Notes under the pieces: generated by a model
Databases searched by the model: none
Seen by the model: the letters and a program-made list of their open reading frames with translations, nothing else
What the model was told of the DNA's origin: nothing
Assembly (NCBI RefSeq): GCF_036417845.1
Contig: NC_089982.1
Span: forward strand, 66,911,684-66,975,683
Length of the DNA: 64,000 bases
Direction: 5' to 3'
Origin: Apteryx mantelli
Lineage: Eukaryota; Chordata; Aves; Apterygiformes; Apterygidae
In this document: positions 26,718 through 35,279 of the stretch, piece by piece
Numbering within the stretch: the first letter of the stretch is position 1
Layout: each line of letters begins with the position of its first letter
Made by a program: the position numbers and the translations under genes

Positions 26718-27699
26718 AGTTACTGACTATAAATCTTGTTTCCAAACCTTTGATCATGAAGATACTACAGCTTTTTTAGGCAGTCGTTGTAAGTTATGGC
26801 TGCTATAGGCCACTTTAGCTTTTTTCGGTCTTCTTTTAAATGCACAAATTGCTTAAATTTATAATAATGACTATAAAAGAAACTGTAATTAATTATTATT
26901 GCAAAAAGCAAACCAGAAGAAAGAGCACTCCCTCCTTTCACTCACAAACTCATGATCATTTAAATAATCCATAGTACAGAATATCATACTTAAGAAAAAA
27001 AAATTACTGCAAAGAGATATTGGTACTGGACTTTTATTTAAAAAAAAGTGGAGAAACCACATAAGCCTAATGGAACAGTCTACACATTATTCTATTTCTA
27101 CAGTAATCAAGCTATAAAAAGATTATTTTTGAAGTTTATGTTCCATATCAATCACCGTAAATGAGAAATGATTGAGCTACCTAATATAATGAATAAACAA
27201 TTAAAGCAAGTAAAATCCAACTCAAGAGCATAACTTCATAAAATTGCTCTTACTGAAACTACAAAAGGTTCAAAATATATTTGTAAGCATCTCAGAAGAA
27301 TATTCTTTTAAGAATACACTGTTCACAAAAGATTTCCCAATAGCCAGACTTAAGACACTGACTTGCTCCTTGATAATGATTTAAAAGTTTAGTCACACAA
27401 AACTATCTACTCATTTGATTGTAAATGAGTTTTTCCAAACAGCTTTTAACACTCATCATGTGCCCATACACAATACAATAGCAGTAGTTATGCTATTACT
27501 CAAATCTTAATAAGCACTGTTTAAACCTACAGTGACAGTAAAAACTGTAGCCTGAAGTTCCTATCCTCAGACTCTGTTCCTACAGTCTATGTAATCCAGT
27601 TACCATTCCTTGAGCTCCACTGAAACTACTCTAGTATCTTTTAGCCAAACCTTATCATGAAGGTCATAATCAATATTTAATCTTTATCTTCCTTGATCT

Positions 27700-29020
27700 G
27701 TCAATTACCCGAGACTATCAGCAATGCTTCCTTTCCAGAAATATTCCCCCTGGTTTCCTTGGCACTGTTTTCTCCTGGTTCATCGCTTATCATTCTAATT
27801 GTTCCCTCAGTGTAGCCTTCTGAAGGAGCCTCCTCATTCACCCTTTTATTTTATGAACTATTTCATAGCTTTCTGTCCTGCATCTCTTGTCATTCTCCTT
27901 CACTTTATCTAGGTCTAGGATACAAATCCACTTTTAACTGCCTTCTCCCTGCCAACAAATCAGAAATACACTTTCTACTTCACACCTGCTGTGTTTGTCC
28001 AAACTACCACCTCAGCTTGTGCCTCTGACATCTCCATACAGATGCCTCACTATCAGCTCAGTCTCAACACAGACAAACTACGGGTCTTACTCTTTGTATG
28101 ATTGCTTCAATCTCCCTTCCACCACTGCAAGTCATTATCGCCCAGGACCATTAACTAAGCATCAGCCCTCAAGCCATGACTCTTTATAGATCCTAGAAAT
28201 AACCTGGTTTTGAGATCTTTGCAATGCCCACTACATCACTAAGATACGCTTAGTACCTTAAACTCTTATCCCATGATCACAGCAGTCTGCTTCTGAACTA
28301 CTGCAGCACCTTTCTCAATCTTTTGAAACCCAGGCTTGCCCTTGCTCTATTTATTCTGCACAGTCCTCTCTACAGAGCTTTTTTAGCCTAACACCAGATC
28401 ACACAAGTCTCCCCCCGTCTCTTCAGCAGCATCCCTTTCACTTCCCATCCTAGCCTGATACTAGTCTGATACTTTGACAAGTGTTACTAAAACACATGCA
28501 TACATTTTCTATATTACTGAGTCTACGGAAAACATCATACCAGTGATAAACCCATTTAGCTGTTTTTGTCTTTTTCAGGGCTTCTCAATCTGTTTGAAAA
28601 ACAATCCAAATACTATCTTGTATACTGCTATTACAAAGACTTTCACTGGTAACCAAAATTCCCATCCCAAAATTATTAATCCAGATGCAGAACTGTATCT
28701 TCAAGGAGGTGCAAGCTTTGATAACCTGTTTGTTATGTCTTCACCATCGTACTTCTCGTGTGCTGCCCTCATAACTGGGAGAGCTCCATGCAAGCATCCA
28801 CAAAGCAGTACCATCTTCTCTCAAAAACCTCGTAACAGTTTTTCCAAAGTTCTCATTAAAACCAAAGAAACAAAACAACCAGATGGCTGGCATGCCTAGA
28901 TCACTATCACTATGATAAAATTCACTGCACTGGTACCAAATATACTCCTCTGTCATCATAGATCTGATGCGTTTTTGCTTGCCCTTAAAGTGTAAGCTCT
29001 CTGGATCAGGAAACACCTCT
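27700..29020 (+). mobile_element. Highly decayed L2-like LINE remnant
   Basis: This region differs from its neighbours: pyrimidine-rich, with block order like the 3' half of an L2/L3-type LINE ORF2. In one frame from 28042 the translation MPHYQLSLNTDKLRVLLF resembles the RT-thumb-proximal block 'LxLNxDKTExLLF' of this clade. About 130 nt further on, CCATGACTCTTTATAGATCC fits the 'LGVxLDSSLS' region, and GAACTACTGCAGCACC near 28300 fits the 'LDYCNALL' region. A tail-like block GTGTAAGCTCTCTGGATCAGG lies near 28988. The body is interrupted by stops and frameshifts and by the 195-bp duplicated segment. Clade assignment (L2 versus CR1/L3) is by remembered consensus and needs a profile search. Confidence 0.5.
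28463..28657 (+). repeat. 195-bp duplicated segment, copy 1
   Basis: It aligns without gaps to 29067-29261 (offset 604 bp). I count 15 mismatches, about 92% identity. Both copies keep an open frame of about 60 codons that begins at TTG, not ATG. Nothing suggests a real protein. Confidence 0.92.
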
Positions 29021-29066
29021 TAACCACAGAACTTTGGCATGACTAATTCAGACATATAGCTTAAAA

Positions 29067-29261
29067 AGTCTGATACTTTGACAAGTGTTACTAAAACACA
29101 TGCATATATTTTCTACCTTACTGAGCCTATAGAAAACACCATACCAGTGATAAGACCATTTAGTTGTTTTTGTCTTTTTCAGGGCTTCTCAACCCATTTG
29201 AAAAATAATCCAAATAATATCTTGTATACTGCTATTACAAAGACTTTCACTGGTAACCAAA
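29067..29261 (+). repeat. 195-bp duplicated segment, copy 2
   Basis: Second copy of the segment at 28463-28657. Homology starts at AGTCTGATACTTTG and ends at GGTAACCAAA in both copies, with unrelated flanks, so the duplicated unit is just this 195 bp, not the whole 604-bp interval. Confidence 0.92.
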
Positions 29262-31489
29262 CACTCAAAGTTATGTCTAGCATTTACCATTTTTATTTAC
29301 ACTTTCTAAATTTTGTTTACTTGTTCACTGGCATAGGAATCTTTGCAAGGATTTTACATAATTGCTTCCTGCCCCATTTTCTAGTATTGTCCAAGACTAC
29401 AGAGTGTCTCAACCCATTGAGGTTGTCTGAGACTACCGAGTGAGACACAGAAGACACCATTCTGCATTTTATCTCATTTTAAATAACTAAGTTCTTAGGA
29501 GTGGAAATTCTTTCTATTGTATGGTTGTATTAGGCCTAGCATAATGATTCTCAATGTAACTGAGGCCCATAGGTATTTCCATAGTATTAGCAATTATTTA
29601 AAACAAAATGTTCCATACTGAAAATATGCATCTCTAGTTAAATAACATCTTCATTAATTCTGTAGTCTTAAAATTATGGGTTTCCCTAAGCCATTCACAA
29701 GCAAAAACAAAAATACTCCACAACAACCCAAAATACTATCCTATTATTCCAGGCATAAATTACCACTTCCTTTTAAAAAAAATGTCAAATAGTTCATTTC
29801 CAGTGACTTGTTTCATGTTTCTGTGCAGTTTCTCATTATATCTAGTTCTGACACTGGAAAAACCTAGGTTCAGTCATAATACTGTACATGTAAACAATTT
29901 TGATGAAAATGTTCTTTGTGATACGAGCAGAAGTGTATAACATGCTGCAAATATGAAACTGGTAATGAACTTTGACTCCCCCAGGAAGACAATTCATGTA
30001 GTGAATCCTTACTATTCCATTCCAACATAGTGTAACCCTATATATCATAATTTATTTTTAGGCATACAATTTTCACAGGAAAAATTTGTTTTTACATTCA
30101 ACTTACATTGCCTACAGAAAAGCCATATGCTTTACCTCAAAGTTTCAGGACCTATAAGATTTGGAAGCCATTCATTAAAATACAATGCAGTATTTGGATA
30201 CTATGTTCTTCAGTTACAGCTTTTTAATTTCAAATTAAATTTCAAATTTCTTCTTATGCAATTGACAGCTTTTACAGAAAGAAAAAAAGACTAGAAGTCT
30301 TCTAGCCTTTTCTAGAAAAAGTCTAGGAAAAAGACCTGTCTTTACTGACTACTATATTTTGTGAAAAAATTCATTACTGAACTAACATCAAATTTTAATC
30401 CCAATGTACACAAACAACTCAATATCAGAGCTGTACTCCAAAAATGGAGCATAAATAAAAAACTCCAGCTCCCTGATGCAATAAAACTATAACATTAATC
30501 AATCTTAACAGACTTCTGCTTTTACCAAAGATTAAAATACTTAACCATAAGAAAGCAACGTGACTTTTTCAGAGAATTACTCAACTTACAATTTTGAGCA
30601 ATAACATCAGCATTTAAATCCTAAACTATAGACAATTTTTTCATTCCTGTTAAATGCTGTATTTTTCTACCATTCAAATTACTTGATCCTTCATAAAAAA
30701 AAAAACAAACAACAACACTAGAGTTGTCATTCTTAACACTTTAACATATCTCCAAGAAGGACAAAAGTAGCATCATAGACCTGACATCACTTTTAACAAA
30801 CCTCTTATAATCAATAAATGAAAGCCCAAATATTCAGATGAGTAAACAAACAGAAATGTGGAAAAATTTAATCCCTAGCTGGAGCACAGACTAACACTTA
30901 GAGCAAACTTTAAAAGCATTTGTTTCATTCTTTCAACTCTAACCTCTAAAACTGTACACTCCAGGAATCATAACAAACAAGACCCACTTCCCTAAAGAAC
31001 ATATAATTAGGAAAATGTGTAGGAGCCACAAGATGCCTTTATCAGGACAGAAATCAAGCAAAAGCTTGAATTTAGTTTTTGACAAACAAGAGAAAAGATT
31101 TGGAAACACTACTGTGGCCAAATAAAACAACAAAATACCATAACGCTACCTTCTCCATGAGAACAAAAGCATCAACCACCAACTTCACCCCACCCCCAAG
31201 CAGGCTGTTGCTCTCTCTAACCACATAGCCAATGCTGGAGACAATGTAATCCCACAGGGAAGACGGAAGGTCACAGATACACTGTGAAATCATCAAATTA
31301 GGTCCACATTTTAGAGATACACAGCAATACTTTCACCAACCAGGATTTTGTTTAGAACAAACAGGTGAAGTGTAGACATGTCCTGCTCTTCTCCTGAGTG
31401 CCCCTTCCCTGAATACATAGAGGGAGATCACAAGCATTCACTGTATCCCCAAATTAAGGACATGGCACTTATAACATGCAGCAGAATTC
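29262..31489. other. Intronic sequence, no gene recognised
   Basis: Unique AT-rich sequence. A cluster of CTAG-containing near-repeats lies at about 30287-30340. No exon or named repeat was recognised. Confidence 0.55.
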
Positions 31490-31775
31490 AAAACATGGCA
31501 AGGATGGCAACACTCAATGTAACACAGCAGGTGAGATTGTGTACTGTATACCAGTAGTAAATCTGTTATTATTCATCAGCTGTAGGTGGCTAGGAGGGTG
31601 TTATTTATTACAGTGACACACTTTGCAGCTGGCTAGCCACAATTAAGTATTATCCAGTGTGGTTGAAAGGGATGGCAACTATCATTCGTTATGATCCAGT
31701 GTAGCTTAGTGGGGCAAGGAGGCTGCTACCCAACAGTGCAACGCAATACTAGTAGGAAGGCAACTAACAAAACTC
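31490..31775 (+). repeat. Degenerate minisatellite, unit about 35-47 bp
   Basis: Four adjacent, diverged units begin with a GTTATTATTC-like block: 31565-31599, 31600-31645, 31646-31687 and 31688-31734. Most continue with CCAGTGTGG/CAGTGACAC and a G-rich GGTGGCTAGGAGG / GGCAAGGAGGCTGCTA block. GGATGGCAAC also recurs at 31503 and 31670, and AGGAAGGCAACT at 31755. Divergence is high, so limits and unit length are approximate. Confidence 0.45.
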
Positions 31776-32584
31776 ATCAAAGCTCAGGGAATGGTGAACA
31801 GAGTGGGGGCAGGAGAGAAGAGGAACTTCATCCCCTACCCTGAGGGATCGGGGGTCTTGCTAGCAAGATTGCAAAGCCTGCTTGCACCAAGCGCGACCTA
31901 GAGCGCTTCACGGCGACCCGGGACGGGAGACGGAGCCGCTCCGCTCCGGCTCCCGGCGCGGTGAGGGCAAGGGGCCTCCAGACGGCCTCGCTACGCGAAG
32001 GGCGCCGAGGTAGCGCAAGAAGACAGCGCTCAACTTCTCGCAACCGCAAGAGCAGAAGCCTTTGTCCGACCGCTCCCGGTCTGTGGCCGAGGGGACCCGG
32101 GGTCCGCGCCCGCGGCAGGATAAGCCGCGGCGGGGGAGAAGAAGGCAGGAGAGGGGCCTGTGCCCGCCGCAGGCCCCTCTCCCCGCCGGGCTCCGCTGCT
32201 CGCCAGCCCGCAGAGAGGGACTCCCGCGGGGCGGAGGGGACGAGCACTGACCCAGCACGGAGTCCCGACCGGTGCGCCCGAGCCGGAGAGAAGGGGAGGC
32301 GGGGGAGCGCCCAGCCCCGCCGGGCCGCCCGCCGCGGGGGTCCGCCGGGGCGCGGGGCCGCCCGCGGCGCGGGTCAGGGGGCCTCCTCCTGGGAGCCCAC
32401 CTGGGGGGACCCCAGCCCCCCGGGGCTGGCGCCTCAGGGCCCTCCCCGGGCTGCCCGGGGAGGAGCCCTCGCTTCCCCGGAGCGGCGGCAGCGGGGCCGA
32501 GGGAGCGGGGCAGCGCGGCCGGCGCGCCGGCACCCCCAGAAACAGATCGCTCCCGGCGCGCCGCCGCGAACCCCCCGCACTTAC

Positions 32585-32604
32585 CCTGTCACAACAGGCG
32601 CCAT
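32585..32604 (-). CDS. RBPJ: RBPJ (CSL/CBF1), first coding exon of the short isoform (partial gene)
   Basis: On the minus strand an ATG at 32604 starts the residues M-A-P-V-V-T-G. The exon ends after two bases of the Gly codon (phase 2), directly followed by a consensus donor GTAAGT at 32584-32579. MAPVVTG is, as I remember it, the N-terminus of the short vertebrate RBPJ isoform, which continues KFGERPPPKRL in the next exon; that exon was not found in this window. The start context is strong: A at -3 (GGAAG before ATG) and G at +4. RBPJ is the nuclear DNA-binding protein that recruits Notch intracellular domain and Mastermind, or corepressors, to YGTGGGAA sites. Setting fits a housekeeping-type gene: CpG island, no TATA box noticed, BANP and NRF1 motifs just upstream. 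The 5'UTR continues to higher coordinates, but its cap site cannot be set from sequence. The match rests on seven residues plus a phase that fits both human alternative N-termini, so it is strong but not proof. Confidence 0.82.
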
Positions 32605-32633
32605 CTTCCACAAACTCTCGCCAAAACTCCTAC

Positions 32634-32643
32634 TCTCGCGAGA
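32634..32643. promoter_or_regulatory. TCTCGCGAGA palindrome 1 (BANP-type motif)
   Basis: A perfect 10-bp palindrome TCTCGCGAGA, 30 bp upstream of the RBPJ start codon and so probably in the 5'UTR or core promoter. One extra complementary base on each side makes it a 12-bp palindrome. This motif is known from CpG-island promoters of broadly expressed genes and is bound by BANP in a methylation-sensitive way. Confidence 0.8.
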
Positions 32644-32666
32644 GCGCCCCCTCTCCGCGCGAAGAG

Positions 32667-32678
32667 CGCGCGTGCGCG
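32667..32678 (-). promoter_or_regulatory. NRF1-type site
   Basis: Read on the minus strand this is CGCGCACGCGCG, an exact fit to the NRF1 consensus YGCGCAYGCGCR. It lies about 65 bp upstream of the RBPJ start codon, a usual distance for NRF1 in CpG-island promoters, and between BANP-type palindromes 1 and 2. GC-rich sequence makes chance matches commoner here than elsewhere. Confidence 0.6.
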
Positions 32679-32767
32679 AGCCCGTGAGACACACGCGGAG
32701 CCGGGGGGCGCGGCGCGCGCCGCCCACTCACCGCCTGGGCTCTCCCCTCAGACACAACAGTGGCAGG

Positions 32768-32775
32768 CGTGGGAA
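32768..32775 (+). promoter_or_regulatory. Perfect CSL/RBPJ binding site in the RBPJ promoter
   Basis: CGTGGGAA matches the high-affinity CSL consensus YGTGGGAA exactly. It is about 165 bp upstream of the RBPJ start codon. No head-to-head partner TTCCCAYG lies at the roughly 16-bp spacing of a paired Notch dimer site, so any binding would be monomeric. A weaker core (TTCCCA) occurs near 32967. Binding is inferred from the motif only. Confidence 0.5.
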
Positions 32776-32784
32776 CCGGGCAGA

Positions 32785-32794
32785 TCTCGCGAGA
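32785..32794. promoter_or_regulatory. TCTCGCGAGA palindrome 2 (BANP-type motif)
   Basis: Second perfect copy, 151 bp from the first and about 180 bp upstream of the RBPJ start codon. It lies 9 bp from a perfect CSL/RBPJ site at 32768-32775. Confidence 0.8.
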
Positions 32795-32827
32795 GCACGG
32801 CGGCAGCCCCGCCGCCTGACCGGCAGG

Positions 32828-32837
32828 TCTCGCGAGA
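32828..32837. promoter_or_regulatory. TCTCGCGAGA palindrome 3 (BANP-type motif)
   Basis: Third perfect copy, 43 bp beyond the second. Three exact copies of a 10-mer holding two CpGs within 204 bp is far more than chance even in GC-rich DNA, so these are very likely functional promoter elements. Confidence 0.8.
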
Positions 32838-32931
32838 GTCAAGCGAGGGGAGGGAAGGGGGATTCCCTCTGCCCGGCGTCTGCCTGTGAGTCTCGCTTCT
32901 GAGTCTTCCGAGGCGGCGGGGGAGGACTAGA

Positions 32932-32936
32932 CCAAT
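32932..32936 (+). promoter_or_regulatory. CCAAT box
   Basis: CCAAT in the context GACCAATGCGG, about 330 bp upstream of the RBPJ start codon, beside an ETS-like core (CGGAAG on the minus strand near 32905-32911). It is close to the edge of the densest motif cluster and could serve either direction of transcription (NF-Y type site). Confidence 0.4.
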
Positions 32937-35258
32937 GCGGCGGGTTGGGGGGGAGGCCGGGCAGCGTTCCCAGGGAGCGGGGGAAGAAACCATTCGGGGC
33001 GGGGAGGGGAGAGGTCGTTGCCCGAGCGCGGCGCAGGGCCGCTGGCGGGCCCGCCCGGGGGGGGGGCTGCCTCGCCGGCCCGGGCCCCCGCGCCGGAGCT
33101 GCCGGTGGGGGAAGTGGCGGCCGCTTCCTCCTGCCCCGCGAGGAGCGGGCGAGGCGCCCGCGCGGGAAGCCCATGTCAGCCAGCCCGGGGGCCGCCCGCC
33201 TTGTGGTTTCCGTGGGCCGAACGCATGGGCAGCCCCGCAGGTTCCCCGGGGGCCGCGCGGCCGCCCCGCGCCGGCCGTTACAACCGCCCCGCCCCCTGCC
33301 GCGCGCCGCGGCCCCGAGGAGCCGCCGGGTTCCCCCCGGCTCCCGGGCCTGGCGCAGCCCGGGCGCCGCGTGTCACAAGCCTCGGCCGCCCCCGCCTGCC
33401 CCAGCTGGGCCCCGGCCCCAGGGACGGAGGGCCGCGGCCGCCCTCAGAGAGGGCGAGGGGCTGAGGGTGGTGGCTAGGGTCTGCAAGGCAGAACGTTTTC
33501 TCCCATATAGAATGAGTATTCTCTAAAAAACGTCAAGTTACTGTGAAAGTTTGGCCAATAACGTTTAACGCCGGCTCTGGCCAAAATCATTTAAATGATA
33601 TGAAAACAAACGCACCTTGATAACTGTTGAGCAACGAGTTTTTCCTACCAAAGTTTTAAAGGAAGTCAAAACCACTGACTGGGGGGAACCCATATCATTG
33701 CTTTTGATAGCTGTATCCTCTACAAGTGCAGACCAAATATTTTTTTCGTTCCTGTTAGTTTAGTTTAAAAACTAGTTCATACAAAGCTCAAAAACCAATG
33801 GGAATTGGAAAAGCAGAAATTCTTTTCCAAACTGAATAAAAGTAACTCTAGGAGGCTGAGATCCAAAGGCACCATAATTAGAAAGATCTACTAGTTTTTT
33901 TTTAAATAAATAATATTTCACTTTTTTGAGAAATAAAGTGGCTTTAAATGAAAAGCATATTTTCATAATTTTGTTGTCTTTCACACCCAAAATGCCTAAG
34001 ATATATTTGTTTAGTAAATACAAATTTTTGAGTCCACTAGACTCTGTTCGACCGATAAAATGACCCTTGTAATGACCTCTCAAATAGAATTCCTAAGATA
34101 GACATGGTAATGAGAAAGTATAAAATTATCTGGATATGGTCCAACATTTGACATTAAAGGAAAATCCGGATTTTGGATCCATTTCATAACATGACCATTT
34201 CAAGGTCAGGGTCTGATTGTCCAATAGAGCGCTATGTTTGAAAATTAACCCTTTTACATCAAGGATTCGATCCTGTCTCTTTATTCAGCTTCCTCTTCCT
34301 GTGTCCACTGTCATCAATCTAACTTCATATACAAAGACAATATTGTTTTGACAATTCACAAAGATTCCCGAAAGCTATGTCATTTTTATTACTTCACCTT
34401 AGTACCTCTGCTGTCTCCCAAATTAAGAAAAAAGATAACATTTTCTATAATTCCATTAATATGATTTGGGGGTTCTTTCTTAAATACTCTCCACTGCTAA
34501 TATTAATTCACTGAAGAATAATGTCTCAGATGAGTAAACTCATGTTTTAAGAGATTGCTTGGCCACAAAGTTTGCTGTAACTCTGCTAACTGTACAAGCA
34601 ACTATTGTTTGATATCATTAAGGGCATTTTTCCCATCATGATTTCCCCCTCCTCATCAGTTATAAAAGGATTTTGATTGGTTCCTCCGTAGGTGCACTTC
34701 TCATCGAAAGCACAATGCATACTGGAAATCCTCTGTATTGTTTGTGGAGAGCAAATCATAATCCCTTTGGAAATCTCTTCCTAAAAACATCTTTTTTTTT
34801 TTTTTTTTCCAAGGCTAAAGAATGATCTCAGCTCATGCTAATTCCATTCCATTAAGAATGGTTTCTGGATTTTTGCCATAGACTGTCTCTAGATGGTCAT
34901 TTTCTGAGGCGCCTCTTTTAGTGTGTTTTGAATCAAACTGGAAAATCTAAAAATATAGCACACAATAAAATGCAGTGTCTAGACTTCTTTTAATATTTTA
35001 CCAAGAAGACATTTTGATTAATAACAAAATTAATTGGATCCTGGAGAAAGTATATTATTTCGAAGAATTAATAATTACAAAAACTATTGTACTTCCTTCC
35101 ATCTCTGACAGAGGCACATTATAAAACAAATAGCTATTGAATTTTTTTTTTCATTTTAATTATAAACAATCTGCAGTGCAAAAGGTCAGGAGTACTATTC
35201 AAGTCAAAGACAATAGCCTGAAATTATGTGAGTGTCTGGCAGAAGGAAAGATTAAAAA

Positions 35259-35279
35259 AACACTGTTTTTAACAGTGTT
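35259..35279. repeat. 9-bp perfect hairpin with 3-nt loop
   Basis: AACACTGTT, loop TTT, then AACAGTGTT. Confidence 0.85.

Larger units (their letters stand above)
17785..27690. other. Intronic sequence, mostly unique with simple repeats
   Basis: AT-rich unique sequence containing homopolymer and microsatellite runs listed separately, and one short MIR-like fragment near 23.8 kb. The stretch 24-27.6 kb is especially free of recognisable repeats. No exon was recognised. Confidence 0.55.
1..32584 (-). other. RBPJ: RBPJ intron 1 (5' portion, runs out of the window)
   Basis: This is inferred to be intron because it lies downstream of the donor at 32584-32579 on the minus strand. I searched by eye for the next RBPJ exon (KFGERPPPKRL, MRNYLKER and later conserved blocks) and did not find it, so intron 1 exceeds 32 kb in this direction; it is also tens of kilobases in mammals. 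The plus strand looks visibly rich in A over T, which fits transcription of the minus strand. The content is unique AT-rich DNA with one CR1, one L2-like remnant, simple repeats and two candidate alternative exons listed separately. Confidence 0.75.
31890..33460. promoter_or_regulatory. RBPJ: CpG island promoter of RBPJ
   Basis: CG dinucleotides and G+C rise abruptly at about 31890 and fall abruptly at about 33460, against AT-rich, CpG-poor flanks. The island spans the RBPJ start codon, reaching about 0.7 kb into intron 1 and about 0.85 kb upstream. Sp1-type GC boxes are visible, for example GGGGCGGGG near 32996-33004 and GCCCCGCCCC near 33286-33295. A 10-G run sits at 33057-33066. Long open frames here on both strands (up to 313 codons on plus at 31961-32902) come from the scarcity of AT-rich stop codons. 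They show no recognisable domain and overlap each other, so I do not call them genes. A divergent plus-strand transcript is possible, as at many CpG islands, but no convincing plus-strand exon was recognised. Confidence 0.9.

Noticed and set aside
28474..29443. Pair of similar open frames suggesting two small paralogous genes
   Set aside because: They arise from the 195-bp DNA duplication. Both start at TTG, not ATG; 8 of about 61 residues differ from only 15 base changes, which is no sign of purifying selection; and they lie in LINE debris.
30287..30340. Cluster of CTAGAAGTCTTCTAG-like short repeats
   Set aside because: Near-palindrome with a mismatch and no longer structure; likely local slippage.
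31961..33526. Long open frames in the CpG island (313, 205, 193, 180 codons and others on both strands)
   Set aside because: They overlap in several frames, are rich in R/G/P/A as expected from GC composition, lack domains and have no splice logic with RBPJ.
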